Assembly (NCBI GenBank): GCA_017475405.1
Contig: JAFVFN010000013.1
Coordinates: forward strand, 1 to 64,000
Source of the DNA: Elusimicrobiaceae bacterium
GTDB lineage: Bacteria; Elusimicrobiota; Elusimicrobia; Elusimicrobiales; Elusimicrobiaceae
DNA: 64,000 bases
Direction: 5' to 3'
Of this stretch, positions 18,230 to 27,050 are shown one piece after another (positions within the stretch are counted from its first letter, which is position 1; each line of letters begins with the position of its first letter). The notes beneath the pieces are model-generated. The model made no database searches, was not told the origin of the DNA, and worked only from the letters and a program-made list of their open reading frames with translations. Made by a program: the position numbers and the translations under genes.

Positions 18230-18391
18230 TTATAGTGGGTTTTTATCCGTAAAGGATCCGTCCGGCATTTGCCAAATATGTTTGCCATTAATGACATATA
18301 CATTGGGAATCCCGTTTTTGCGGTTTTCTTCTTGTGCTTTGCGTACGGCACGGCTTGCAATGCGGGTTAATTTAGCGGTTAAATCGGTCAT
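18230..18391 (-). CDS. Small protein (53 aa) coupled to the zeta-like kinase
   Basis: The ATG at 18389-18391 overlaps the stop of the upstream kinase as ATGA. The product begins MTDLTAKLTRIASRAV and contains IPNVYVINGKHIWQMPDG before ending KNPL. It is basic at the N-terminus and looks like a short helix plus a beta-hairpin. Small proteins of this style often accompany zeta-type kinases and may be the cognate antitoxin or a regulator; that role is inferred from the coupling only. Confidence 0.75.
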   Translation of the reverse strand: MTDLTAKLTRIASRAVRKAQEENRKNGIPNVYVINGKHIWQMPDGSFTDKNPL

Positions 18392-18966
18392 AAATCCCTC
18401 GTAAACATGGTATAAAGGTTTTCGGTAAAGATTGCAACTGTTTGTCCCTTATCTTGTTGGGCAACGGGCACAATATCATCTCCGCCATTATAATACAAGA
18501 CCCAGTAGTCTGCTAAGGCTTTATAGATGTTCCAAAAGTTTTGTTTACTGCGATTAAAACGTCGAATGACATCTTCTTTAGGTACCGGATGTCCTCCATT
18601 CTTTACACGCGTTTGTATACGTACCATGTACGAATCAGCGCTGTCTACAAATGTGTAAACAATAACTACATCATATCCTAACCGGTGAGCTGTTTGGATT
18701 GTTTTAATATGTCCGACGCCGGATAGTGTACTTTCCAGAGCGAACGATTTTCCCTCGGTAAAGAGTTGATTTAAGCGGGCATGCAGTTTTTTGCCAGCTT
18801 GGATGCGCACGGATTGCATATCTTCCGGGCAGAGTTCCCGAGCAATATCATCCGCATTGACATATACGATATTTTCTTCAGGCAATAACTCTTTGGCAAT
18901 GGTGCTTTTGCCGCTTCCATTTGCTCCGGCCAAAATAAAAAGGGTCTTATTCTTTGCGGATTTCAT
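18388..18966 (-). CDS. Zeta-toxin-like P-loop kinase
   Basis: This 192-residue P-loop protein has Walker A GANGSGKST at residues 14-22, then VNADDIARELCPED and SFALESTLSG, the order seen in zeta/PezT-like kinases that phosphorylate UDP-amino sugars or other small molecules. The C-terminal half carries a RVKNGGHPVPKEDVIRRF segment typical of the chromosomal branch. The -10 TATAAT lies six bases before the ATG with no ribosome binding site, so the message may be leaderless. A 53-residue gene is translationally coupled downstream. Toxin activity is not proven; some members are housekeeping kinases. Confidence 0.82.
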   Translation of the reverse strand: MKSAKNKTLFILAGANGSGKSTIAKELLPEENIVYVNADDIARELCPEDMQSVRIQAGKKLHARLNQLFTEGKSFALESTLSGVGHIKTIQTAHRLGYDVVIVYTFVDSADSYMVRIQTRVKNGGHPVPKEDVIRRFNRSKQNFWNIYKALADYWVLYYNGGDDIVPVAQQDKGQTVAIFTENLYTMFTRDL

Positions 18967-19042
18967 ACTTATATTATACCTATTTTGTTTAGGGTAGATA
19001 GCAGCGCTACGTAATTAACAGCTGCCATATACCGCCTAAATA

Positions 19043-19051
19043 TGCTACAAT
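19043..19051 (+). promoter_or_regulatory. Extended -10 promoter of yebC-ruvC
   Basis: TGCTACAAT lies 36 bases before the yebC ATG, with an AAGGAG site between. Confidence 0.55.
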
Positions 19052-19087
19052 AGAAATATAAATTTTTAAACCAAGGAGATCATCCCT

Positions 19088-19846
19088 ATGGGTGGACATT
19101 CACACTGGGCCGGTATTAAACACAAGAAAGCCCTCGTTGACGCTAAAAAAGGTAAAGTCTTTACCAAAATTTTAAGAGAAATTACCATTGCTGCCAAAAT
19201 GAGCGGTGGCAACCCGGACCAAAACCCGCGCTTACGCAAAGCTGTAGACGATGCTCGTGCAGCCAACATGCCGTCTGACAACGTCAAACGCGCTATTATG
19301 AAAGGTACCGGACAACTTCCGGGTGTTTCTTATGAAGAAATCACCTATGAAGGATACGGTCCCGGTTCGGTAGCTATTATTGTAGAATGTACCACGGACA
19401 ATAAGAATCGTACTTTCTCGGAAATACGCAAAATTTTTACCAGCCACGGCGGTTCTATCGGTACTGCAGGCTGCGTGTCTTATATGTTTAAAAGCAAAGG
19501 CATGGTCATTGTCAAAAAAGAGGATATTTCCGAAGACGATTTGATGAATATTGCCTTGGAAGCCGGTGCCGAAGATGTGCGCAATCCCGGAGATGTATAT
19601 GAAGTCATTACCAACCCGGACATGGCTGAACTCGATGCTGTGAAAAAAGCCATCGAAGCTAAAGGCATTACCCCTGTATCCGCCGATTTAACGATGATTC
19701 CGGATACGGATGTTTCCATTACAGATGAACACACCGCGGAAACCTTACTTAAAATGTTGGATGCCTTAGATGATCACGATGATACCAAAAATGTCTATGA
19801 CAACTCCGACATTGCTGAAGATATTGCCGCTAAATTAGAAGCTTAA
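19088..19846 (+). CDS. yebC: YebC/PmpR family protein
   Basis: This 252-residue member of the TACO1/YebC family begins GGHSHWAGIKHKKALVDAKKG and has AARMSGGNPDQNPRLR-type signatures. Family members bind DNA or ribosomes and help translation of difficult sequences; some were described as transcriptional regulators. ruvC starts eight bases after its stop, the classic yebC-ruvC arrangement. A strong ribosome binding site (CAAGGAG) precedes the ATG. Confidence 0.95.
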   Translation: MGGHSHWAGIKHKKALVDAKKGKVFTKILREITIAAKMSGGNPDQNPRLRKAVDDARAANMPSDNVKRAIMKGTGQLPGVSYEEITYEGYGPGSVAIIVECTTDNKNRTFSEIRKIFTSHGGSIGTAGCVSYMFKSKGMVIVKKEDISEDDLMNIALEAGAEDVRNPGDVYEVITNPDMAELDAVKKAIEAKGITPVSADLTMIPDTDVSITDEHTAETLLKMLDALDDHDDTKNVYDNSDIAEDIAAKLEA

Positions 19847-19854
19847 GAGGTGTT

Positions 19855-20421
19855 GTGAACACTAAAACGACCACCGTTTTAGGGATAGACCCCGGTTTAG
19901 ACAGAACGGGATGGGCCATTCTCACAAGGGATGCCCGTTCCGTTCTTTCTTTGGTAGCGTGCGGCTTAATCCATACCGATGCAGGGCAGGAACTGCCCGT
20001 ACGGTTGGACTATGTCTACCGGGAACTGCAAAAGGTATTGGCTGCTTACGCGCCGGATCAAGTAGCCATGGAACAAAACTATTTTTTAAAGCGCGCACAG
20101 ACCATGGCCAATACGGTCATGACGCGCGGTGTTATTATTTTGGCCTGTCAGCAGGCAGGCAAACCCATTACTTTTTATCCGCCTAAACGCGTTAAAATGA
20201 TTATCTGCGGTACGGGAACTGCTGACAAAAAACAAGTGCAGCGTATGGTGCAGTTAACCTTGCGTTTAGATAAAGTTATCAGCCCGGACGATACAGCCGA
20301 TGCCGCTGCCATTGGTATTTGTCACCTCAAAACGGCGCCTCTTAATAATATGCTCAATGTAAAAGCGGCTTTTTTAGAAAAACTCAAAGCCGCTCAAGTA
20401 CAACAAATCAAAAGAAAATAA
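19855..20421 (+). CDS. ruvC: Holliday junction endonuclease RuvC
   Basis: This 188-residue enzyme starts with GTG. LGIDPGLDRTGWAIL carries the first catalytic Asp, VAMEQNYF the Glu, and DDTADAAAIGICH the C-terminal acidic residues of the RNase H-like fold. It resolves Holliday junctions with RuvAB, which are not in this window. It is co-transcribed with yebC. Confidence 0.94.
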   Translation: MNTKTTTVLGIDPGLDRTGWAILTRDARSVLSLVACGLIHTDAGQELPVRLDYVYRELQKVLAAYAPDQVAMEQNYFLKRAQTMANTVMTRGVIILACQQAGKPITFYPPKRVKMIICGTGTADKKQVQRMVQLTLRLDKVISPDDTADAAAIGICHLKTAPLNNMLNVKAAFLEKLKAAQVQQIKRK

Positions 20422-20479
20422 TATTTACATCATTTCGTGAATACTATTAAGTATGTTTTTGGTGTATTAGGCTGATAGT

Positions 20480-20989
20480 CTAATTGATGCGATAGTATCC
20501 ATCCGCATAGGAGGGTGTTCCGATACTTGTGCATATATTTTTTGCTCGATTTGTTTTACCAGAAGCATTGCACCAAAAAACTCCGCGGTAATTTGCTACA
20601 TAGGAAATAGTGGTATGGGGTAATACAACTTCAAATCTTGGTAAATCACTGCTTGAAGCCCAAGCATGGCAGCTTTTCCCCGGGAGGCCGGGGCACACAA
20701 ATAGATATTGATTTGGATTTTCACTTTCAGAAGCGTTCAATTGTTTTCCTCTCATATTTTCTGGAACGTCAATGTCTAATTTTGTCAGATCCGGCGTATA
20801 TTCCCCATTAGCTAAGAAATATGCTTCTTGAGCATCTGTAATAGATTTTAACATCGTAATAGCCTGTACTGCGCGAGATTTGTTGACAGCTTGTGTGTAT
20901 TGCGGCACCGCTACAGCTGCCACAATGCCTATAATAAGTACTACGACTAAAAGCTCGATGAGTGTAAATGCTTGGTTATTTGGTTTCAT
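20480..20989 (-). CDS. Type IV pilin-like protein
   Basis: This 169-residue prepilin has the leader MKPNNQA, then FTLIELLVVVLIIGIVAAVA with Glu at +5, and a globular domain with a YFLANGEYTPDLTKLDID stretch. Cysteines at the C-terminal end (FWCNASG and NICTSIG) probably form the D-loop. It has its own promoter and structured leader (copy B) and is convergent with ruvC. Closest in style to the other two pilin genes in this window. An AAGGAG ribosome binding site is present. Confidence 0.9.
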   Translation of the reverse strand: MKPNNQAFTLIELLVVVLIIGIVAAVAVPQYTQAVNKSRAVQAITMLKSITDAQEAYFLANGEYTPDLTKLDIDVPENMRGKQLNASESENPNQYLFVCPGLPGKSCHAWASSSDLPRFEVVLPHTTISYVANYRGVFWCNASGKTNRAKNICTSIGTPSYADGYYRIN

Positions 20990-21235
20990 AACTATTATCT
21001 CCTTATTTTCTATTTCCTGTTTGTGAAACCAAATACAACGGCTATTATTCCGAGCTCGCTACCCAGCAACCCCAAAATAACAGCCGTGGTTTACCACTTG
21101 CGTGGTAAGCACTTGACACAGAACAACCGGGTAATTAGTCCGCCTGTCGTGTGTCTAAAACAGCTGTTCCTGGTGGGTAGCGACATGGTTTTTCATGTGC
21201 TCCGTTAATACGGTTCCAAAAACAGATTTAAATTG
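20990..21235 (-). promoter_or_regulatory. Structured 5' leader RNA of pilin gene (copy B)
   Basis: The same ordered elements as copies A and C, with different base pairs. H1: CCGT/ACGG (21202-21213). H2: ACATG/CATGT (21183-21198). Long-range: CGCTACCCA (21174-21182) with TGGGTAGCG (21057-21065). H3: GACACA/TGTGTC (21150-21155 with 21115-21120), loop GGACTAATTACCC. H4: TTACCAC/GTGGTAA (21091-21108). P5: GGCTGTTATT (21076-21085) with AATAATAGCC (21040-21049). The alternative ACAGCTG/CGGCTGT helix is also present. Its promoter has an extended -10, TGCTATAAT, at 21243-21251 on the minus strand. Confidence 0.77.
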
Positions 21236-21314
21236 TAAAATTATTATAGCAAAAAACCACGATGGGTTTGGGATTTTTTTGCAGTTATAAATACGTGCAT
21301 AACCGGGCTTAAAT

Positions 21315-21323
21315 TGCTACAAT
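21315..21323 (+). promoter_or_regulatory. Extended -10 next to the start codon of the M50 protease gene
   Basis: TGCTACAAT ends only six bases before the ATG at 21330, so the predicted start site is at or next to the A of ATG. No ribosome binding site is present. Confidence 0.55.
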
Positions 21324-21329
21324 GATACT

Positions 21330-21968
21330 ATGGATATTATTGTACTGATTCCCGTACTGTTTTTTTCGATTATCTTACATGAATTTGCCCACGGCTATGT
21401 AGCTTACCGGATGGGTGATGATACCGCTTATTACAGCGGACGTTTGACGCTTAATCCTATTTCTCACATCGATCCGGTCGGTACGCTTGCGATCCCGGCG
21501 ATATGTTGGCTTTTTGGCTGGCCGCTATTTGGCTGGGCCAAACCCGTGCCCGTTAATCCGATGCGTTTGCCGTCTCCTCGTAAAGACATGGGCAAAGTGG
21601 CGTTTGCGGGACCGGCCGTCAATTTACTCTTGGCTGTATTGTGTGCTTTTTTGCTAAAGATTGTGCTCCTGGCGCATGCGCAGCTGGGGCAACAAACTTT
21701 TAACGCTCTGGTACATATTTTCCAATACGGGCTATTTATTAATGTCTTTTTGGCCGTGTTTAATTTGATCCCAATCTCGCCGTTAGACGGCGGACGCGTT
21801 CTCACGGCCTTGCTTCCGGTTACCCAAGCGGTTGCGTATGACCGTTTGATCGGACGCTACGGAATGTGGATCGTGGTAATTCTTATTTTGACAGGAGTAG
21901 TTAAATATATTATTTTCCCGCCGACATTGCTGCTGATCGCGGCACTGGGCAAGATTTTTGGTATATAG
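21330..21968 (+). CDS. Site-2-type (M50) membrane metalloprotease
   Basis: This 212-residue polytopic protein has the zinc motif HEFAH at residues 17-21 inside the first membrane helix and the second metal/active-site motif NLIPISPLDGGRVL near residues 145-158. Four to six transmembrane segments are visible. The short length and lack of a PDZ domain place it in the YwhC/Rip-like branch that cuts membrane-embedded substrates. It is probably translated from a leaderless message. trpS follows nine bases later. Confidence 0.9.
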   Translation: MDIIVLIPVLFFSIILHEFAHGYVAYRMGDDTAYYSGRLTLNPISHIDPVGTLAIPAICWLFGWPLFGWAKPVPVNPMRLPSPRKDMGKVAFAGPAVNLLLAVLCAFLLKIVLLAHAQLGQQTFNALVHIFQYGLFINVFLAVFNLIPISPLDGGRVLTALLPVTQAVAYDRLIGRYGMWIVVILILTGVVKYIIFPPTLLLIAALGKIFGI

Positions 21969-21977
21969 AGGTGTTGT

Positions 21978-23033
21978 ATGTCAGACAATAAAATCGTACT
22001 TTCCGGGATGCGCCCGACAGGTAAACTTCATTTAGGGAACTTTCACGGAGCACTTAAAAACTGGGTAACTTTGCAGGACAAATATAACTGTTTTTTCTTT
22101 GTGGCGGATTTGCATTCTTTAACGACTGCTTACCAACATACGGACAACCTGGCCCAAAACAGTGAAGACATGCTCATTGACTGGCTGACTGCCGGGCTGG
22201 ACCCGAAAAAATGTACGATTTTTATCCAGTCGGATGTGCCGCAGGTCAGCGAACTAAATACCCTGCTCGGGATGATTACTCCCTTGGGATGGCTGCTTCG
22301 CAATCCTACTTATAAGGAACAAATCCAAGAACTATTAAAACAAAAATATGCCGGCCAATTAGATGAAAAATCTTTGGGTGAAAAAGTGGCTTCTATTGCT
22401 GCGGATGACGAAATTTCCTGTTTTGGGTTTTTGGGTTATCCGGTGCTGATGGCGACGGATATTCTCATTCAACAAGCTGCTTACGTGCCGGTAGGAAAAG
22501 ACCAAACCGCGCATTTGGAAATTGCGCGCGATTTGTGTCGCCGATTTGCCGAGATTTACGGTGAGCAGGTATTTACTGAACCGCAGCCTTTATATACCAC
22601 GGTAGCACGTGTGCCGGGATTGGATGGACGCAAAATGTCCAAGTCCTACAATAATTCAATTTATCTTGGGGAAGAACTTGAAAGCGTGCGTAAAAAAGTG
22701 ATGACGATGTTTACCGATCCCAACAAAAAAGGTAAAAATGATCCGGCCAATCCGGAAGGCTGTGTGGTGTATGCTTTCCATAAGATTTATAACCCCAACT
22801 GGCAGAAACGCTGTGAAGAATGCAAAGCCGGTGCGTTGGGTTGCGTAGCATGCAAAAAAGAATTATTTGAACTGATGGAACCGGAACTTGCTGCCTTTAA
22901 TGCGCGGCGCAAGATATTTGAAAATGACAAAGCGCAACTGACACAAATTGTCGCTGAAGGCAAAGAAAAAGCTCGTTCCAATGCCTCGGCTACGCTGAAC
23001 CAGGTAAAAAAAGTCATGCGAATTATTAAATAA
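21978..23033 (+). CDS. trpS: Tryptophanyl-tRNA synthetase
   Basis: This 351-residue class I synthetase has a HIGH-like motif (GKLHLGNFHGAL) near residue 15 and KMSKS in GRKMSKSYNNS near 218. The C-terminal helical part holds a cluster of four cysteines (CEEC and CVAC, about 275-290), which may bind zinc or a cluster, as in some bacterial TrpRS. A GAGGTGTT site precedes the ATG. scpA starts two bases after its stop. Confidence 0.95.
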   Translation: MSDNKIVLSGMRPTGKLHLGNFHGALKNWVTLQDKYNCFFFVADLHSLTTAYQHTDNLAQNSEDMLIDWLTAGLDPKKCTIFIQSDVPQVSELNTLLGMITPLGWLLRNPTYKEQIQELLKQKYAGQLDEKSLGEKVASIAADDEISCFGFLGYPVLMATDILIQQAAYVPVGKDQTAHLEIARDLCRRFAEIYGEQVFTEPQPLYTTVARVPGLDGRKMSKSYNNSIYLGEELESVRKKVMTMFTDPNKKGKNDPANPEGCVVYAFHKIYNPNWQKRCEECKAGALGCVACKKELFELMEPELAAFNARRKIFENDKAQLTQIVAEGKEKARSNASATLNQVKKVMRIIK

Positions 23034-23035
23034 CT

Positions 23036-23803
23036 ATGATTACAGCTGCTCCTACTCCGATTAATGTGCATATTAACGTATTTGAAGGTCCGATGGACCT
23101 GCTGTTGCACTTGATCAAAAAAGATAATTTGGATATTTGTGATATCAACATTGCTGAAATTACCACGCAATATTTGGATTATCTTAATGTCATGAAGGAG
23201 CTCAATTTGGAAGTAGCCGGTGAGTTCTTAGTTATGGCCAGTACACTCATGCAAATTAAGGCCAAAACCTTGCTTCCCTCGCAGGCACCTACTACCGAAG
23301 ACGAAGGTCCCAATCCTATGAAAGAGTTGGTGGCCAAGTTGGTGGAGTACCAAAAATACAAAGAGGCCAGTAAATATTTAAACGAGAAATTAGAAGAAAA
23401 CAAAGATAAATTTTACCGGGCAGCCCCAATCTTTGATAACGGCGAGAAAGTACTTAATTTGCAGATCTTTGATTTATTGGCGGCTGTGAAACGTGCTTTT
23501 GAGCGGTTGGATGAGCGTAAACGCATAGAGCTTTTGAAAGTAGAAGAGTTTCCCATTGAAATGAAGATGGAAAAAGTGGTTAACTTATTTAAAGGGCGCG
23601 AATGGGTACTTTTGGATGATATTTTCGTGGGAGAGACCAAAAAACGCGGCGTAATTACGTGTTTTATGGCAGTATTGGAACTCATGAAAATTAAGAAAAT
23701 TATTGCCCGGCAGGATGAGCGCGAAGGACATATTCGTATTTATTTAAATCCCGATAATAAAGACAAAGATTTTAAAACCTTGATGCATGGCGACGAGGCC
23801 TGA
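23036..23803 (+). CDS. scpA: Segregation and condensation protein A
   Basis: This 255-residue kleisin bridges the SMC heads in the SMC-ScpAB condensin. The signature VFEGPMDLLLHLIKKDNLDICDINIAEIT is read in parts: FEGPMDLLLHLI and DICDINIAEIT near residues 16-45. The C-terminal winged-helix region is present. scpB follows directly, and smc is not in the window. Confidence 0.94.
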   Translation: MITAAPTPINVHINVFEGPMDLLLHLIKKDNLDICDINIAEITTQYLDYLNVMKELNLEVAGEFLVMASTLMQIKAKTLLPSQAPTTEDEGPNPMKELVAKLVEYQKYKEASKYLNEKLEENKDKFYRAAPIFDNGEKVLNLQIFDLLAAVKRAFERLDERKRIELLKVEEFPIEMKMEKVVNLFKGREWVLLDDIFVGETKKRGVITCFMAVLELMKIKKIIARQDEREGHIRIYLNPDNKDKDFKTLMHGDEA

Positions 23804-23816
23804 TGCAGGAGAACGT

Positions 23817-24797
23817 ATGAGTGAAGAAACACAAATAACCAGTACACCGGAAGAACCCATAACGACGCAACCGACGGACGCAGCAACCATGCCCGCCGAA
23901 CAACCTGCACAGCCCGTGACGGAAGAACCAGACGAAGAAACCACGCAGACTTTGCTAGAGAGTGAAGATTTACAGAAAATTATCGAGACATTGCTTTTTA
24001 TTACGGATCGTCCGGTAAAAGTATCGCGGCTCGTGGATGTTATTGAAAACACCACAGCTAAGGAAGTACGCGAAGCTATTGAAAAATTGCGCGACAGTTA
24101 TACCGTGCGCGGCAGTGCCGTGCAGATTTTGGAAATTGCCGGCGGTTACCAAATGTGTACCAAACCCGAATACGGACGTTGGGTACGCCGCTTGTATAAC
24201 GAAAAAATGACTACGCGTCTGTCCAATGCCGCCTTGGAAACCCTGGCGATTATCGCCTACAAACAACCTTTAACGCGCGCCGAAATGGAAGGAATCCGCG
24301 GGGTAGATGTAGCCGGTCCGCTTGAGAAACTTTTAGACCGCGGACTAGTACGGGTTGTGGGTCGCAAGGATACGATCGGACACCCGATGGTGTATGGAAC
24401 GACTGATGAGTTTTTGCGGATGTTTGGTCTTAATAAAGTGTCCGAGTTACCTGATTTACAGGTATTTGCCGCCAAGAATTTAGAAGAAAAACAGGAAGAC
24501 CTGCCGTTTGGGGAACCGTTACCTCCGATCGGTGGACCGCGGATCATCCCCTTGGAAGAGTTGGAAGGGGAAGAACGGCTTGAAGCATTGGATGCTTCTG
24601 CGCCGGATCCGTTTTTCCAACGCAACAGTTATAATCAGGGCGATTTAACCTTAGGACAGAACGGGTTAGCAGATACAACTGCCGAAGGGTTACCGTTTGA
24701 AGAAAATGCTCCTAAGGAAGCTGTAGAGTCGTCCGCAACCGAACCGGCGCAGGAAGAGACCGGTGAAAATACAGCCGTGCAGGAGGAAGAAAAATGA
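23817..24797 (+). CDS. scpB: Segregation and condensation protein B
   Basis: Residues about 45-215 are the two winged helices of ScpB (IIETLLFITDRPVKVSRLVD, then LETLAIIAYKQPLTRAEMEG and RGLVRVVGRKD). The protein is 326 residues from this start, longer than the usual ~190-230 because of an acidic, Pro/Glu/Thr-rich N-terminal segment and a ~110-residue C-terminal disordered tail. The ATG at 23817 has a CAGGAG site; the frame is open back to 23787 inside scpA, but that start lacks one. It overlaps glgA by four bases (ATGA). Confidence 0.92.
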   Translation: MSEETQITSTPEEPITTQPTDAATMPAEQPAQPVTEEPDEETTQTLLESEDLQKIIETLLFITDRPVKVSRLVDVIENTTAKEVREAIEKLRDSYTVRGSAVQILEIAGGYQMCTKPEYGRWVRRLYNEKMTTRLSNAALETLAIIAYKQPLTRAEMEGIRGVDVAGPLEKLLDRGLVRVVGRKDTIGHPMVYGTTDEFLRMFGLNKVSELPDLQVFAAKNLEEKQEDLPFGEPLPPIGGPRIIPLEELEGEERLEALDASAPDPFFQRNSYNQGDLTLGQNGLADTTAEGLPFEENAPKEAVESSATEPAQEETGENTAVQEEEK

Positions 24798-26242
24798 ATA
24801 TCGTTTTAGCTGCCAGTGAAGCGTATCCGTTTTGTAAAACGGGGGGACTGGCCGATGTTGTGGGCGCTTTGTGCCAACAATTTGCCGGTTATAAGGGCAA
24901 TAAAGTGTTATTGTTCTTACCGCATTATCGCAATATCATACGGGTTTCTTCGTTAAAAATCGTACCGGGGGTATACTTAATCCCGGTTGGCGATAAAATT
25001 GAACAGGCTTCGCTCTCGTATATCAATTGGGGCAATGTATTGGTGTTTTTTGTAAATAACCGCAAATACTTTGATCGCCCGGGTTTGTATCGCACAAAAG
25101 AGGGAGAGTTTGCTGACAATGACGAACGGTTTATTTTCTTTAACCGGGCTGTACTGGAAGGGTGTAAATTTATCGGGTTTCGACCGGATATTATCCATTG
25201 TCACGATTGGCAGACCGGACTGATTCCGGCCTACCTCAAAACAGTCTATAAGCTGGATGCCTTTTATACCCGTACACGTTGTTTGTATACCATCCACAAC
25301 ATTGCTTACCAGGGACATTATTCCTACAGCGCTTTTCGCAAAGCAGGGTTCCACCCCGTGGATTATACCCCCGAGAAGTTTGAATACTACGGTGGGATCA
25401 GTTTTTTAAAAAGCGGACTTGTGTTTGCCGATAATATTAACACGGTCAGTCCCAATTATGCCCGGGAGGTCCAGCAGGATCCGGCCATGGGGTTTGGGTT
25501 AGACGGAGTGTTGCGGGCACGCAGTAAAAATTTTTGCGGTATTGTAAACGGTATTGATACTGATGTTTGGGATCCGGAAATTGATCCGGTATTGCCGATC
25601 GGATATGATGCCAGCGAAGCGGCCCGCGGAAAACTGGCGGCCAAGTTGGCACTGCAGCAGGAGTGCAAACTTACGCAGGACGAGCATAAACCGCTCATCG
25701 GGATCGTTTCTCGCCTGGATTACCAAAAGGGGTTGGATGCGGCGTTAAACGTGATTGAGCGGCTTCACAAACATGCACAGTTTGTTATTTTGGGGATGGG
25801 AGATCCGCTGCTGGAAAAAGCCTATCAGGGACTGGCGCGTTCCCATGCCGGCACGGTCAGTTATAACGGAAGACTGGATGAAGATTTGGCCCATAAAATT
25901 TACGGCGGTGCCGATCTGTTTTTGATGCCTTCACGTTTTGAACCGTGCGGACTCTCGCAACTCATTGCCATGAAATACGGTACCTTGCCCATCGTATCCA
26001 AGGTGGGCGGACTGGTGGATACTGTGACTGGATATAACGGGAAGAACGAAAATACGGCAACCGGGTTTTTTATTGATTCGTTTACGCAGGCCGGTATGTA
26101 TAACGCCGTAGTCAAAGCAATTAACGTGTACAAGGACCGTGTGCTGTTCAACCGATTGGTACGCAGCGCCATGCGCCAAGATGTGTCATGGGATAAATCG
26201 GCCCAGGCCTATTTGGAATTATACCGCAAAACGGTTGTATAA
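24794..26242 (+). CDS. glgA: Glycogen (starch) synthase
   Basis: This 482-residue GT5 family enzyme transfers glucose from ADP-glucose to alpha-glucan. The N-terminal ADP-glucose-binding motif is KTGGLADVVG (about residues 16-25), with HCHDWQTGLIP near 137 and the C-terminal PSRFEPCGLSQL motif near 380. The start overlaps the scpB stop. No other glycogen genes are in the window, so pathway context is missing. Confidence 0.95.
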   Translation: MNIVLAASEAYPFCKTGGLADVVGALCQQFAGYKGNKVLLFLPHYRNIIRVSSLKIVPGVYLIPVGDKIEQASLSYINWGNVLVFFVNNRKYFDRPGLYRTKEGEFADNDERFIFFNRAVLEGCKFIGFRPDIIHCHDWQTGLIPAYLKTVYKLDAFYTRTRCLYTIHNIAYQGHYSYSAFRKAGFHPVDYTPEKFEYYGGISFLKSGLVFADNINTVSPNYAREVQQDPAMGFGLDGVLRARSKNFCGIVNGIDTDVWDPEIDPVLPIGYDASEAARGKLAAKLALQQECKLTQDEHKPLIGIVSRLDYQKGLDAALNVIERLHKHAQFVILGMGDPLLEKAYQGLARSHAGTVSYNGRLDEDLAHKIYGGADLFLMPSRFEPCGLSQLIAMKYGTLPIVSKVGGLVDTVTGYNGKNENTATGFFIDSFTQAGMYNAVVKAINVYKDRVLFNRLVRSAMRQDVSWDKSAQAYLELYRKTVV

Positions 26243-26267
26243 GGAACAATGACAAGCAGGAGCGTGT

Positions 26268-27050
26268 ATGGAAGACGATTTTGAGCTGGAAATGAAAGAA
26301 GTACGTGCGTCCCGGCAGGTGGGACATCTGCATCGCAAATTATTTTTACTGGTATTTGCCGTAGCACTGCTTGCGCAGGGGATTATGGGGATCGAAAAGG
26401 GGCTTAGCGATTATTACCGCAAACTGTATGATTCGTTTAAGATAATCTTAACGGTGGACGGTCCGGTGGATGCGGCTCAGTTGGAAGAATGGGGGCAAAC
26501 GTTAAACCAAAAAGAAGATATTACGTCCGTGCGTTTATTGTCTCCCGATGACGGACTGGCCGTTGTGCGCCACAAAAACCCGCAGTTGGTAGAATCTCTG
26601 CTGCTGATGGGCAAAAACAAGATGCCTGCGTATTTTGAGATTACCCTATCTGCGCCGGCCATTGCCAATATCCGTCCGCTGGTTGATAACCTGGACGCTG
26701 AATACGAAGAGCTGACCCCGCGCTATGATGCGGCCCATGCACAGTTGTTGTTTCAAATCGGATTATACAGCAAACTGTTGCGCGGATTGGGTGCATTGGC
26801 GTTACTGGGTTTTTTAGCGTTTATGTTTTTGGTAGAGGCGGCGCCGTATGCACAACAGCAGGCGCTAAGCGGGCTGTTCTCCGGGCTGTTGGCCGGGGTG
26901 TTGTCCGGCGGTATTTTAGCTGCGGTTGTATATCCCACAGGACTGCTAGCGGATATGCTTGCTTACTTTACGACCTGGCCGCGACAGGGATTGTTGGTGG
27001 TGTTTTGCGGATTATTCGGGTGGACGTTATCTAAATGGCAAAGATTTTAG
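26268..27050 (+). CDS. ftsX: FtsX-like membrane protein
   Basis: This 260-residue protein has the FtsX layout: a short cytoplasmic N-terminus, a first membrane helix (about 27-45), an extracytoplasmic domain (about 50-165), and three C-terminal membrane helices (about 170-258). Sequence identity to FtsX is weak, so the call rests on topology and on the EnvC-like gene overlapping its end. FtsX normally works with the ATPase FtsE to switch on amidase activators; no ftsE is nearby. Confidence 0.7.
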   Translation: MEDDFELEMKEVRASRQVGHLHRKLFLLVFAVALLAQGIMGIEKGLSDYYRKLYDSFKIILTVDGPVDAAQLEEWGQTLNQKEDITSVRLLSPDDGLAVVRHKNPQLVESLLLMGKNKMPAYFEITLSAPAIANIRPLVDNLDAEYEELTPRYDAAHAQLLFQIGLYSKLLRGLGALALLGFLAFMFLVEAAPYAQQQALSGLFSGLLAGVLSGGILAAVVYPTGLLADMLAYFTTWPRQGLLVVFCGLFGWTLSKWQRF

